DNA of 64,000 nt from Gammaproteobacteria bacterium (GCA_022820625.1 JAJEFE010000141.1:1-64000); one strand, 5' to 3'. Numbered from the stretch's first letter, positions 51,116 through 61,047 are shown. The notes: generated by a model not told the origin, from the letters alone. Numbers and translations: made by a program.

Positions 51116-52588
51116 CTAACGAGCTGTCATCTGCTTGCGGCCAGCCACGGTCGCACGAATGAACTGCAGGAGCGTCGCGCTCAGCTGTGTATCCTGAGTC
51201 CCGATGCTCGGATTCGGCGAGTAGTGATTGTGACCGATGAGCTGCACCACCCGGGGCATGCCGCCCTGCTTCGCGCTGAGCTCGCTGATGATCGCCACCA
51301 GCGACTCCTGCGTTCCCGGGTTGTCGAACTCCGAGATCGTGAACATCACCGGTATGTCGGTGCGCTCGATATTGCCGATGGTGGAGATCTCCGGCCAGCG
51401 CGACAAATCGTCGCCGAAGTAGGCGATCCGGTTCTCGGAAGCGTTCTCGGGATCCGCGCCGTACCCGCCTGAGATCATGATCACGCCCGCGACTGCCGGC
51501 GTGCCCGGCTCGAGGACATCGGGTCTGAACGCGTAGGTGGCCGCGTGGCTGGCAGCTGCCGACTTGCCTATGACGAAGATTTGATCCGGGTCGCCGCCAT
51601 ACCCGGCGATGTTGTCCTTCACCCAGGCAACGGCTGCGCCGATGTCGTTGGCGCCGTCGGGGAACTTCGCTTCCGGCGCGAGCCGGTACGTCGCGTTGAC
51701 GCCGACGAGTCCGAGGCTCGCGAAGTAATCCGCCACGTTGCGGTTGCCGTCCTTGTTGCCGCGGACGAAGCCGCCGCCATGGAAATACATGACCACGGGC
51801 ATGGGCTCGGCCGAGCGGCGGCGACTGCCCGTGTGCACGTCGAGGAGGTGGCGCTCGTGAGGTCCGTATGAGAGATTGCTCGCAACCTCGACTTCCTCCA
51901 GCGCGTAGATTCGCGGTTGGTCGGCATAGAGCGGTCCCGTTTCAGCGGCGGCGACGCCCTGTTCGGAGACTCGGCGAATGGCGGCCCTGAGGTCGGCCGG
52001 CATGGTGTCTCCGGTCTGGCGCGCGATCGCCAGGGGCTGATCGGTGACGTGCGAGAAGCGAAACTGCTGACGCGCAAGCGCGGTATCCGCGCAGGTTTCA
52101 AGCGAAATGTCCCGGGCGTGAAAGACTGGCGAGATCCAGCTCGGAGTACTCGCCACACGTTGGTCTGCCGAGAGCGTCATGCAGAGGTCCGGTCGCGACG
52201 TGGGCGTGATTCTGCCGTCGGAGTTCATCACCCAGGACTGCTGTTCGGTATCGTCGCAGCTTCGCGCGAACAGCTCCGCGCCCATGTCGAAACCAGCCGC
52301 GGCGAGGCACCTGTCGTACTCCGGCAGGTAGATCTGGTCCGGGGCTCTCCACTCGAACTGCTGGTCCACGTTTTCCAGGCCATACTTGCAGGCGTGGGTC
52401 CCGAGCCTCCCCTCCAGATCGACGTTCGGAGGAGCACGGCGCACGTCCAGGCAGTAGCCGCGGATCTCGTCGTCCAGTGGTTGAAGGTTTTTCAGAAAAG
52501 CGCCCTGTGAGAGCGCCGCGGAAGGCAGGCCGAGGCTGATCAGCACCAGCGCTCCGATGGATGCAAAGGAATTATTCTGACTCGACAT
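51116..52588 (-). CDS. Secreted esterase with N-terminal ricin-like domain
   Basis: A 490-residue exported protein. ATG 52588 is chosen (GGGGA seven bases upstream) over an in-frame TTG at 52606; signal peptide ends ALSQ. Residues about 25-190 form a beta-trefoil-like domain (RGYCLD, THACKYG, EQQSWVM, ISLETC) paralogous to the protein at 31534-32076. The rest is an alpha/beta hydrolase of the hormone-sensitive-lipase type: FHGGGFVRG oxyanion loop, nucleophile Ser in VIGKSAAASH, Asp near SEFDNP and His in LIGHNHYSP. Likely a carbohydrate-directed ester hydrolase. It is divergent from a TonB receptor. Confidence 0.85.
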   Translation of the reverse strand: MSSQNNSFASIGALVLISLGLPSAALSQGAFLKNLQPLDDEIRGYCLDVRRAPPNVDLEGRLGTHACKYGLENVDQQFEWRAPDQIYLPEYDRCLAAAGFDMGAELFARSCDDTEQQSWVMNSDGRITPTSRPDLCMTLSADQRVASTPSWISPVFHARDISLETCADTALARQQFRFSHVTDQPLAIARQTGDTMPADLRAAIRRVSEQGVAAAETGPLYADQPRIYALEEVEVASNLSYGPHERHLLDVHTGSRRRSAEPMPVVMYFHGGGFVRGNKDGNRNVADYFASLGLVGVNATYRLAPEAKFPDGANDIGAAVAWVKDNIAGYGGDPDQIFVIGKSAAASHAATYAFRPDVLEPGTPAVAGVIMISGGYGADPENASENRIAYFGDDLSRWPEISTIGNIERTDIPVMFTISEFDNPGTQESLVAIISELSAKQGGMPRVVQLIGHNHYSPNPSIGTQDTQLSATLLQFIRATVAGRKQMTAR

Positions 52589-52692
52589 TCCGGTATCCCC
52601 GTACAATTCATTGTGAGATCAATAATAGACAAACCGCAGGGTAAATTGCTGATATATTCGCAGCCCAATACCCTACGAGCCCAAATCTCCGT

Positions 52693-55299
52693 TTGCTCCC
52701 AGCGTTCTCCAACCTGCGTTGTTCGCACACTGTTCTCACAGCCGCGCTGACCGTCGCGGCGTCCAACGGAACGGCGCAAACCAGTACGATCGAAGAAGTC
52801 GTGGTCACGGCGGCCACCGGCAGCCGGATCGTCCGCCAGGGAAACTCGCCCTCCCCGATTTCGAGCTACGACGGCCAGATGTTGCTCGATTCCGGGCTGA
52901 AGGACATCCGCGACCTCGTCGGCGTTCTCTCCATCAACGCCGGAGCGGAAAACAACTCCGACAACCTGACCCAGAACTACACGGTCGGTACCGCCAACAT
53001 CAATTTGCGTGGGCTCGGCGTCGCATCCACGCTGGTCCTGCTGAACGGCCGGCGGCAGGTGCTGTCCGCCGCGCAGACCGACGACGGTTCGAGTTTCGTG
53101 GACCTCGCCGGCCTGGTCCCCATGCTGGCCGTCGAGCGGGTTGAAATCCTCAAGGACGGCGCCGCGGCCATCTACGGCTCCGAAGCGGTCGCGGGGGTCG
53201 CCAACTTCATCACCCGACGGGGATTCCGGGGCATCGAGTTGCAGGCCGAATACCGCAGCCGGGTCAGCAACGGCTCACAGGACGACCTCACGCTGGACGG
53301 CGTGGTCGGGGGCGAATTCGGCGGTGGAGACTTTCTGGTCGCGGCAAGTTATCTCGACCGCACCAGCCTTGTACTGACCGAAGTGGACTGGCGGCGCCCG
53401 TCCACCAGCGGTTTCGGCAATCCCGCCAGCTTCAACATCCCGTCGCTGGAGCGGACGCTGGCCGATCCCGATTGCGAGCGTTACGAAGGGCTGTTGCAGG
53501 CGTTGCCCGGCGACAGCTCGATCTGCCGCTTCGACTACGGCCCGCAGATCACCGCGATCCCCAACGAGCAACGCCTGCAGACCTGGGGCCGGGTGGACTG
53601 GGACCGCGGCGATACCGGCAACTTTTGGGCCGAGCTTGGCTACGCGAGCAACGACATCAACCGCGACGTCTCGCCCAGCTTTCCCGTTTTGAACACCCCG
53701 GTCGTCCCCTCGTATCACCCGGGGAACCCCTACGGCGAGGACGTCTTTTTCCAGGGCCGTCCCTACGGTTACGGACAACCGCCCGAAGTGAACTACTATG
53801 AGCACGACACCGCCCGGCTGGCGGCCGGTTTCGAAGGCCGGTTCACCGACACGGCTTCCTGGAACGTCTCGCTGGTGCGGGCGCAGAACGACACGCTTCA
53901 AAATCCGCGCGATGTGATCGTGGCGAACTTTCAGGCGGCCCTTCTGGGATTCGGCGGCAGCGACTGCGACGTGAACCCGCTGGACGCCGGGCCGGAACGG
54001 GCCGGCACGGGCGGTTGTCTGTTCTTCAACCCCTTCAGTTCCAACTTTGCGGCAGGCCCGGGCGATGCGTTGCACAACTCGATGGCACTGCGCCCGTTCA
54101 TCATCGGCGATTACTTCGGCGACGGACGCTCGCGACTCACCACGCTTGAAGCGAATGTCACCGGTTTTCTGCCCTGGCGCGATGCAGGGTACGCCGCGGG
54201 CGTGCAGTATCGCGACCAGTCGCTGGACTTCGCCTACGACGACATCACCCGCAACGACGGCTTCGCGTTCCTCATCGGCAACCCCGACTTCACCGCGCAC
54301 GATGACGTGACGGCAGGCTACGGCGAAGTCTGGCTACCGCTCTCGGAGCACCTCGAAATCACCGGCGCCCTGCGCTACGAGGACTACCGCGGGGGCGTCC
54401 GGGACACCCTCGACCCGAAAATCACGATACTCGTTCGCGCCACCGACGCCGTCTCGATCCGTGGCTCCTACAGCACATCGTTTCGAGCGCCGTCGCCGTT
54501 CCAGACCCGCGGCGCGCAGACCAACTTCACCAACATCGTCGATCACGACGGCTCGAGAACGTTTGCCGGCCGCCGCACGCAGGGCGACCCGAACCTGCAA
54601 CCGGAGACGTCCAGCGCGTTCAATGCCGGGATCACCTGGCAGGATGCCGGCAACTGGACATTCAATGCCGACTACTGGCGCTATTCGTTCAAGGACGTGC
54701 TACGCAAGGAGAACGCCCAGGCCATCGTCAACGCCGACCCGTTCGACCCGCGCATCGAACGCACGCCTGCGGGCACGATTTCCATCGTCAACGTGGCCTT
54801 CATCAACGCCGACCGCATCGAGACTTCCGGGATCGACTTGTCCGCAAACGCGGTCCTGAATACCCGCGGCGGGACAATCGAAGCCTGGGCGGAGGCGACG
54901 TGGCTGCTCGAGTACGACGTTACGAACGCAGGGGTGGCTGTCGACGCGCTCGGCAAGCTCAACCGCGCCAACCTCGGCGCCCCGAATCAACGCCTCAGGG
55001 TGGCCGCCGGCGCCGGTTGGTCGAGAAACGCCCTGCGGATCACGGGCCTGCTGCGGCACGTGGGCGGTTATGAGGACGACGCCGGCGGGTCGATCGACAG
55101 CTTCACCACCCTGGACGCCAACGCCACCTGGGCGCTCGGGGGGCGGTTGGGGGACCGCCTGGACGCTTCCGTCACGCTGGGCGCCGCCAACCTGCTGGCC
55201 GAAGACCCACCCTTCGTGAATATCGGGGGCAGCTACGATCCGCGTTCATCCGACCCGCGCGGACGACGATTGTTCGTGTCGTTCGGGCTCAGGCGGTAG
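52693..55299 (+). CDS. TonB-dependent outer-membrane receptor
   Basis: An 868-residue receptor. The signal peptide ends NGTAQ, then the TonB-box-like TIEEVVVTAATGSRI and a plug with LRGLGVASTLVLLNGRR, ERVEILKDGAAAIYGSEAV and GVANFITRR. This is the iron/vitamin-sugar type common for complex organic nutrients. Barrel strands continue to the end (RGRRLFVSFGLRR), whose last residues are Arg rather than the usual aromatic; the stop lies inside a 12-bp repeat, so the tail may have changed. The start is a TTG at 52693, because an in-frame stop at 52642-52644 leaves no ATG. Confidence 0.9.
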   Translation: MLPAFSNLRCSHTVLTAALTVAASNGTAQTSTIEEVVVTAATGSRIVRQGNSPSPISSYDGQMLLDSGLKDIRDLVGVLSINAGAENNSDNLTQNYTVGTANINLRGLGVASTLVLLNGRRQVLSAAQTDDGSSFVDLAGLVPMLAVERVEILKDGAAAIYGSEAVAGVANFITRRGFRGIELQAEYRSRVSNGSQDDLTLDGVVGGEFGGGDFLVAASYLDRTSLVLTEVDWRRPSTSGFGNPASFNIPSLERTLADPDCERYEGLLQALPGDSSICRFDYGPQITAIPNEQRLQTWGRVDWDRGDTGNFWAELGYASNDINRDVSPSFPVLNTPVVPSYHPGNPYGEDVFFQGRPYGYGQPPEVNYYEHDTARLAAGFEGRFTDTASWNVSLVRAQNDTLQNPRDVIVANFQAALLGFGGSDCDVNPLDAGPERAGTGGCLFFNPFSSNFAAGPGDALHNSMALRPFIIGDYFGDGRSRLTTLEANVTGFLPWRDAGYAAGVQYRDQSLDFAYDDITRNDGFAFLIGNPDFTAHDDVTAGYGEVWLPLSEHLEITGALRYEDYRGGVRDTLDPKITILVRATDAVSIRGSYSTSFRAPSPFQTRGAQTNFTNIVDHDGSRTFAGRRTQGDPNLQPETSSAFNAGITWQDAGNWTFNADYWRYSFKDVLRKENAQAIVNADPFDPRIERTPAGTISIVNVAFINADRIETSGIDLSANAVLNTRGGTIEAWAEATWLLEYDVTNAGVAVDALGKLNRANLGAPNQRLRVAAGAGWSRNALRITGLLRHVGGYEDDAGGSIDSFTTLDANATWALGGRLGDRLDASVTLGAANLLAEDPPFVNIGGSYDPRSSDPRGRRLFVSFGLRR

Positions 55300-55364
55300 C
55301 TCGGGCTCGGGTGCAGACCCGGGCTCAGACCATGGCTCAGGCTATGGTTCGGGCCCAGGCGATC
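55281..55364. repeat. Degenerate 12-bp tandem repeat
   Basis: Seven 12-base units run from the last codons of the TonB receptor gene into the intergenic gap, with consensus close to GCTCGGGCTCAG (for example 55281-55292, 55305-55316 and 55317-55328). The first unit lies in coding sequence and includes the Phe-Gly-Leu-Arg end of the receptor. It fills most of the gap before the flavoprotein gene, so any promoter of that gene is within or after it. Confidence 0.7.
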
Positions 55365-55398
55365 GGCGAGCAGCAAGGCAGAGGCGGAAAAACACTCC

Positions 55399-56781
55399 AT
55401 GGCTACCAGCGAGACAACGACGGGGCCGCGGCGCATCGCCATCGTGGGCGGCGGCATTTCAGGACTCGGGGCGGCATGGACCCTGCATCACCATCCGGAT
55501 CGATTCGACTTCCGGCTGTTCGAGGCCCAGGGGCAGATCGGCGGCAACGCGTTCACGGCCGACATGCCGCAGGACGACGGCGGCTCGATTCCCTTCGACA
55601 TCTCCGTTACCGCCTGTATCCCTTCGGTCTACGACCACATCCTACTGCTGATGGAGAAGTTCGACATCGAACTCCTGAACACCCGTTTCAACTACAGCGT
55701 GAAGTACCGCGGCCGAATCTACGCCCACGACTTCGACTCCGACATCCGGGAAGAACTGCAACACGAGATCGCAAGGTTTCAGCGAGTCCTGAAGCGCATC
55801 CACTGGTTCAGTCCACTGACCCACGCCAGGTCGAAGTTTCTGAACGCGCTCAATCCCTTCAATTACATCAGCATGGGAACGGTCCTGAACCTGGCCGGCC
55901 TGTCCGGCGACTTCAGGTACATGATCCTCAAACCGATGTTCGTCAATTTCGTGATGGCGACCAACGTATTCGACATGCCGGCATCCCTGTTTGCGAGATA
56001 TCTCGAATTCTTCGACATCGAATCCGCCACGCCCATGCAGACGTGGGACCGGGGAACCAGGCGTATCTACGAAAACCTGTCCGCCGGCTTCCAGGACAGG
56101 ATTTACCTCAACCGGCCCGTGAGAAAGGTGTATCGGGAGTCGTCGGGTGTCGTGATCGAGGACGAAGGCGGAGAAAGGGAGACGTTCGACGAGGTGATAT
56201 TCGCATGCAACGCGAACCAGACGCTGATGATCCTCGACAAGCCCACGATGCTGGAACGGTACATTCTCTCGTCCGTACGTTACGACAGCGAACTGCACAA
56301 CCACGCCATCGTGCATTCGGACTCGTCAGTCCTTCCCGACAACGAAGTCAGACCGCTGGAAACGCGCAGCACGCATGTCGAACAATACGGCGCCAGGCCG
56401 GATAACTACGAAATCACCTACATCATGCACAACCAGCAGCCATGGGCCAATCGGTCCGACAAGCCCTGCCTGGTGACCTACAACCCGATCAGCCGGATCG
56501 ACGAAGAAAAGATCGTCGAAAAGCGGTGGTTTCAACACGTTGTGCATGACGTGCGGCATGTTGCACTGATCATCCACCTGTTCCGCTTCCTGCAGGGCAA
56601 GCGACGGACCTGGCACTGCGGCGCCCACACGCTGATCAACAGCCAGGAAACATGCCTCATCACCGGAATGGCCGCCGCGAGACAAATGGGCGCGGATTAT
56701 CCCTTCGACGATCCCGGGGCCCGGCGCTCCTTCAATGCGTACGGGAAGATCCTGTACGGCTGGCGTTTCAGGAAGGCGTAG
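55399..56781 (+). CDS. FAD-dependent oxidoreductase (amine-oxidase fold)
   Basis: A 460-residue flavoprotein. The N-terminus has the dinucleotide-binding motif AIVGGGISGLGAAWTL followed by FEAQGQIGGNA. A second nucleotide contact lies at DEVIFACNANQTLMIL, and HTLINSQETCLITGMAAARQ closes the FAD site at the C-terminus. In many bacteria a protein of this type begins a lipid-modification cluster with DUF1365 and cyclopropane-synthase-like genes; none is adjacent here. The electron acceptor and substrate are unknown. A short repeat tract precedes it. Confidence 0.85.
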   Translation: MATSETTTGPRRIAIVGGGISGLGAAWTLHHHPDRFDFRLFEAQGQIGGNAFTADMPQDDGGSIPFDISVTACIPSVYDHILLLMEKFDIELLNTRFNYSVKYRGRIYAHDFDSDIREELQHEIARFQRVLKRIHWFSPLTHARSKFLNALNPFNYISMGTVLNLAGLSGDFRYMILKPMFVNFVMATNVFDMPASLFARYLEFFDIESATPMQTWDRGTRRIYENLSAGFQDRIYLNRPVRKVYRESSGVVIEDEGGERETFDEVIFACNANQTLMILDKPTMLERYILSSVRYDSELHNHAIVHSDSSVLPDNEVRPLETRSTHVEQYGARPDNYEITYIMHNQQPWANRSDKPCLVTYNPISRIDEEKIVEKRWFQHVVHDVRHVALIIHLFRFLQGKRRTWHCGAHTLINSQETCLITGMAAARQMGADYPFDDPGARRSFNAYGKILYGWRFRKA

Positions 56782-56845
56782 CGGTCGCATGCCGTCAGCG
56801 TTGCAGAAGCATGGCGGCGCCGAACAAGCCCAAGGCTCGACGCCC

Positions 56846-56862
56846 GATCAGGTCCGCTGATC
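56846..56862. terminator. Candidate hairpin after the TctA-TctB gene
   Basis: GATCAG and CTGATC form a perfect 6-bp stem with a 5-base loop directly beside the stop of the minus-strand transporter gene and 65 bases beyond the convergent flavoprotein stop. There is no T-run, so this is a weak terminator candidate. Confidence 0.3.
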
Positions 56863-56863
56863 T

Positions 56864-58837
56864 TCAGCCAAACAGCACCGACGGATAGAACAACAACCCC
56901 ATGAGCTGTCCGTAAAAGGCCCAGAGTACGGCCAGCACAACCGCTCCGTAAAGGCACGCGACCCGCCAGCCGTAGCCGCCCCATGCCACCAGGTATCCGG
57001 CGACGAACAACGGCAGGGCCACCAGTTGGCCCGCAAGCCACGTGATCCCCACGATCGCGAGCATCAACGCGATGAACCGGGCACTGGGACCCAGTTCCGC
57101 CTTGTCCGTGGCCGCCCGCCACGCGTTTCCGAATCCATCGGCTCCGATGGCGCCCCGGGCCGCGAGCACGTCCCCGACAAGCACCCACGCTGCCAGCGGC
57201 AGCGCCACCAGCAGGATTGCGTTGGGGAACTGCGCGGTGGCTGCCTGTTCGAACCCGCGCGTAATCCCGTAGGCAACCGAGAAAGCAACCAGCAGCCCGC
57301 CTGCCAGGGGAACCGAGACAAGGGGGTTCCGCTTCGCGCCCTCCCCCGCCTCCGACACTTCTCCGGCGGGCCGCCGGCCCCGGATCGCGAACACGACGGT
57401 CGCGATGATGAGCAGTTCGATGACCACGACGATCGGGCGGTTGTAGAGCCATTCGTAGTCGCCGTAGATCTGCGTCGTGAGCTGGAAGTTGTTCTCCATC
57501 AACCCACCGAGCACCAGGGCGAGGATCAGCGGCGGACGCGGCCAGCCACCCTGCTTCATCCAGTATCCCAACACGCCGAAGCCGAGGCACACCCACCAGT
57601 CGCCCATGGAGTTCGTCGCCACCCAGGTACCCATCAACAGCACGGTGATCACGCCCGGGACGATGAGGTGGCCCGGCACGAATGCGATCTTGTGTACGTG
57701 GCGGGCCAGGAACATCAGCAGGGCCGCCGCCACCACGTTGGCGACCACGATGGCCCATACCATGCTGAAGGTCAGCGGGAGATTCACCGTGAGCATGTCC
57801 GGGCCGGGCCGCAGACCCTTGATCACCAGTGCGCCCAGCAGGATCGCCGTGCCGATGCTGCCGGGAATGCCGAACGCCACCGTCGGGATCAGCGCGCCGG
57901 CCTTGTGGGCGTTGTTCGCGGACTCGGGCGCGATCACGCCGCGGATATCGCCGCGGCCGAAGCGCGACTTGTCCCCGGCGCTCTGGACCGCGTGGCCGTA
58001 GGCGATCCAGTCCACGATCGCCGCGCCCAGCCCCGGCAGCATCCCGATATAGGTTCCCAGCAGGGTGCAGCGAAGCGTCAGCCAACGGTATCGGATCGCG
58101 TCCCTGATGCCGCGCATCAGTCCGCGGCCGGGACCTTCACCATCCGGCATACGAGCAATGGAGGTGTTCCTGACCGCCAGCTCCATCAATTCGGGTAATC
58201 CGAACAACCCGAGCACGATGGGAATCAGGGGTATGCCATCGAGCAGGTAGTTGATGCCGAAGTAAAACCTCGGAATTCCCGTTGCCTCGGCGTAACCCAC
58301 CGTGGTGATCAGCAGTCCCAGCAATGCCGCTACCAGGCCCTTGGCCAGCGAGCGCCCGGAAAGCACGCCCACCATGGTCAATCCAAGAACGGCCAGCATG
58401 AAGAACTCCGGCACCCCGAACGCGAATATCACGGGCATGATGATCGGCAGCGACACGGCAAGAAGCAGCGCGCCGAGCACCCCACCGAACGCCGAAACCG
58501 CGTAGGTGGCGCCGAAGGCGCGCGCCGCCTGGCCCTGCTTTGCCAGCGGGTAACCGTCCAGGATCGTGGCCTGGGAGGCCACGGTGCCGGGAATCCCCAG
58601 CATGATGGAGGCGACGCTGTCGCTGGTGGAGGTGACCGCGTACATGCCCAGCAGCAGGGCGAAAGCCGGTACGGGGTCCATGCCGAAGGTGAACGGCAGC
58701 ATCAGCGCCAGCCCCACCGCGCCGCCCAATCCGGGCACGGCGCCCACCCACAAACCCAGAAAAACGCCCAGAAGCAGATAACCGATCGCGGGCCAGGTCA
58801 GCGCCAGCACGAGACCCGAGAGCATGCCCTCAATCAT
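56864..58837 (-). CDS. Fused TctA-TctB tripartite tricarboxylate transporter permease
   Basis: A 657-residue membrane protein. The first 500 residues are TctA: GAVPGLGGAVGLALMLPFTF, SDSVASIMLGIPGTVASQAT, GMLPGLGAAIVDWIAYGHA and PESANNAHKAGALIPTVAFG (duplicated PGLG motifs). The last 140 residues (AQFPNAILLVALPLAAW onward, four helices) have the size and pattern of TctB, normally a separate protein. It imports a carboxylate using a TctC receptor, part of which is at 63190-64000. A sulfatase lies 72 bases upstream on the same strand, so the two are likely co-transcribed. Confidence 0.9.
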   Translation of the reverse strand: MIEGMLSGLVLALTWPAIGYLLLGVFLGLWVGAVPGLGGAVGLALMLPFTFGMDPVPAFALLLGMYAVTSTSDSVASIMLGIPGTVASQATILDGYPLAKQGQAARAFGATYAVSAFGGVLGALLLAVSLPIIMPVIFAFGVPEFFMLAVLGLTMVGVLSGRSLAKGLVAALLGLLITTVGYAEATGIPRFYFGINYLLDGIPLIPIVLGLFGLPELMELAVRNTSIARMPDGEGPGRGLMRGIRDAIRYRWLTLRCTLLGTYIGMLPGLGAAIVDWIAYGHAVQSAGDKSRFGRGDIRGVIAPESANNAHKAGALIPTVAFGIPGSIGTAILLGALVIKGLRPGPDMLTVNLPLTFSMVWAIVVANVVAAALLMFLARHVHKIAFVPGHLIVPGVITVLLMGTWVATNSMGDWWVCLGFGVLGYWMKQGGWPRPPLILALVLGGLMENNFQLTTQIYGDYEWLYNRPIVVVIELLIIATVVFAIRGRRPAGEVSEAGEGAKRNPLVSVPLAGGLLVAFSVAYGITRGFEQAATAQFPNAILLVALPLAAWVLVGDVLAARGAIGADGFGNAWRAATDKAELGPSARFIALMLAIVGITWLAGQLVALPLFVAGYLVAWGGYGWRVACLYGAVVLAVLWAFYGQLMGLLFYPSVLFG

Positions 58838-58909
58838 CCGGGCCGGTCCCTGTCCGGACGAGCCGAGGCCGTCCAGAATCCCGTCAAGTGCTGTGGCACG
58901 GCGATTTCG

Positions 58910-60379
58910 CTATCGGTGCGCGCGAAGCTCGCGCACCCGGTTCCTCAGAGCCTCGAATTCCGCCTGTTCCTGCTCGGTCAGATCACGGTCCAGGAGGTTG
59001 GAATGCTCGTAAGGGTCCTCCCGCAAGTCGTAGAATTCCTCCACCCCTTCGAAGCGAACCAATTTGTAGCGTTGGTTGCGCATCGCGTAGTCGGCTGTCT
59101 CCACCCCGTCGAAACCGCCGAAGAATTCGTCAACGTAGAGCCAATCCCGCGCGGATGGCGCCCCCGGATCCGAAAGCGCCTCGAGAAAGCTGACGGAATC
59201 GTGGGAGACGTGCTGCGGTACGGCCGCAACGGGGTCCACACCCGCCATCTCCATGATCGTCACGAAGAGATCCGTCGAATTGACCAGCGCCTCGGAGACT
59301 TCGCCCTGGGAAACTCCGGGTCCGGTCACGATCAGGGGTACGTTGACGCCTCCCTCGTAGACCGTACCCTTGGCGCGGTCGCGGCGGAACGGGGCGCTGA
59401 CAACCGGCCCCCAGGTGCCGTTGTCGCCCATGAAGATGACATAGGTGTTGTCGCGAACTTCCGGGCGCAGACCGGCCAGCAGCCGGCCGATCTGCGTATC
59501 CATGGCCTCGAGCATTGCCTCGAAGGCCGCCCGCCAGCGCTCCGGGGGCATGGCGTCCGCCGGCACGTGGGAGTAATCCGACTGCCGATACTCCACCGGC
59601 GGCACGTGCATCGGCGTGTGCGCAAGGTTGAATGCAAACCACAGGAACCAGGGTTCCTCTCCCCGTCGATCGAGCCATGCGATGGCGTCGTCAACCTTGT
59701 CCTGAGGTGCGTAGCCCACGGTGCCCGTGACCTGGCCGTTGACCACCTTTCTCCAGGCGAAATACGACTCGGGCCCGCCACCCATCAGCCCCGCGAAATG
59801 ATCGAACCCGGTCAGATTGGGGTGGTCGATCCAACCGTTTCCGTCACCCGCGAGATGCCACTTGCCAAAGGCCGCGGTGGCATAACCCGGATTCGCATGC
59901 GCCTTCAGCGCCATGGGCAGGGCGTATTCCTCCGGCAGAAGAAAGGGCCGCGGCAAGGCCCGGTCGGAAGCCAGGGCAGGATTCGGTTCGTTCCGTGACT
60001 CGGCAGGCGACCCGGTGGGAATTTCCGGAGGAGGCGGCATGGGGCCGGAGCCCACCGGCCGGCCGATGCCGGTCCGGAAACCGTAACGCCCGGTGATCAC
60101 CGTGGCGCGGGTTGGAGAACAGACCGGCTGCGCCCAGAAGTTGGTGAACCGAACGCCCTCCCTCGCCAGGCTATCCAGCGTGTCCGTGGCGGGAGCCTGC
60201 TCGCTGAGCCCATAGGACGCGAGTGTCTCCACGCCCATGTCGTCCCCGATGATGAGCAGGATATTCGGGGCGGCGCCGGCTCCATTCCACACCGTTGGAA
60301 GGATGCATACGCCTGCCGCCAGGACCGCCAGCCGGCGAAATGCCGTAATCCGTAAGCCATGTATTCCGGACGTATTCAT
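58910..60379 (-). CDS. Type I sulfatase
   Basis: A 489-residue exported sulfatase, signal peptide ending AGAAP. Motifs: ILLIIGDDMGVETLASYG, C87-S-P-T-R with ATVITGRYGFRTGIG, AFGKWHLAGDG and GDNGTWGP. It is closely related to the sulfatase at 23370-24854 along its length, but its insert after the active site is Pro/Ser-rich where the other has Gly-Met repeats. It probably works with the TctA-TctB transporter encoded just downstream, removing sulfate from a compound before uptake. It needs formylglycine formation by an enzyme not encoded here. Confidence 0.95.
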   Translation of the reverse strand: MNTSGIHGLRITAFRRLAVLAAGVCILPTVWNGAGAAPNILLIIGDDMGVETLASYGLSEQAPATDTLDSLAREGVRFTNFWAQPVCSPTRATVITGRYGFRTGIGRPVGSGPMPPPPEIPTGSPAESRNEPNPALASDRALPRPFLLPEEYALPMALKAHANPGYATAAFGKWHLAGDGNGWIDHPNLTGFDHFAGLMGGGPESYFAWRKVVNGQVTGTVGYAPQDKVDDAIAWLDRRGEEPWFLWFAFNLAHTPMHVPPVEYRQSDYSHVPADAMPPERWRAAFEAMLEAMDTQIGRLLAGLRPEVRDNTYVIFMGDNGTWGPVVSAPFRRDRAKGTVYEGGVNVPLIVTGPGVSQGEVSEALVNSTDLFVTIMEMAGVDPVAAVPQHVSHDSVSFLEALSDPGAPSARDWLYVDEFFGGFDGVETADYAMRNQRYKLVRFEGVEEFYDLREDPYEHSNLLDRDLTEQEQAEFEALRNRVRELRAHR

Positions 60380-60633
60380 GGGCGGCCAGTGTACTCCAAC
60401 TGGGAAACTGCGCGAGGGTTACCGATGTAAGGAATGCATAGGGTGAAGCCCCGATCAGATTTCGGTCAAGTAGCGGCAGCAGGGTCGACCCGATAGAATG
60501 ACAGCAGCGACTGAATCGGTATCTTGTGCGCGGGCCGCATATCCCCGGTTCATCCGATACATCTGGACAAGAATCGGGTGGAACTGCGAGTAGCGACGAC
60601 TGCGCAGGCACCTTACCACTGGAGTAGCGAATC

Positions 60634-61020
60634 ATGCTGAAAATCGCGACCTTTCTTCTCACCGTGGGGCTTGCCGTGTCAACCGCGTTTGCACATCACG
60701 GTCGGGCATCCTATTCGAACGAAATCATTTCGCTGGACGCAACCGTTACGGAGTTCAGGTTTGTCAACCCGCACGTTCAGATCTATTTCGACATTACCAA
60801 CGAGGACGGCGATATCGAACATTGGCAGGGCGAGCTGACCGCACCCAACAAACTGGCCCGGGGCGGCTGGTCAAAGAACACGCTGCAACCGGGGGACCGG
60901 ATCCGGATCACCGGCCGCGCCGGGAGGAACGAGGGGCACTCGGTGGCGATCAACGAAATCATAATGCCCGACGGACAGGCCATCCCGCTTTGGGAAGTGC
61001 TTGACGCACCCACACGCTAG
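60634..61020 (+). CDS. DUF6152-type secreted protein (N module alone)
   Basis: A 128-residue exported protein. The signal peptide ends TAFA and the mature chain starts HHGRASYSN. Landmarks: VTEFRFVNPH, with the NPH histidine 26 residues after the first His, and LARGGWSKNTL. It begins a four-gene plus-strand series N, C, C, N. The 254-base gap before it, shared with the divergent sulfatase, should hold both promoters, but none is obvious. Confidence 0.8.
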   Translation: MLKIATFLLTVGLAVSTAFAHHGRASYSNEIISLDATVTEFRFVNPHVQIYFDITNEDGDIEHWQGELTAPNKLARGGWSKNTLQPGDRIRITGRAGRNEGHSVAINEIIMPDGQAIPLWEVLDAPTR

Positions 61021-61047
61021 AACAACAACGCCCCCTGGAGGTAAGCC

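Noticed and set aside
60420-60600. Several CCGAT/ATCGG pentamers in the divergent gap between the sulfatase and the N-module gene
   Set aside because: Spacing and orientation are irregular and such pentamers are common in GC-rich DNA.
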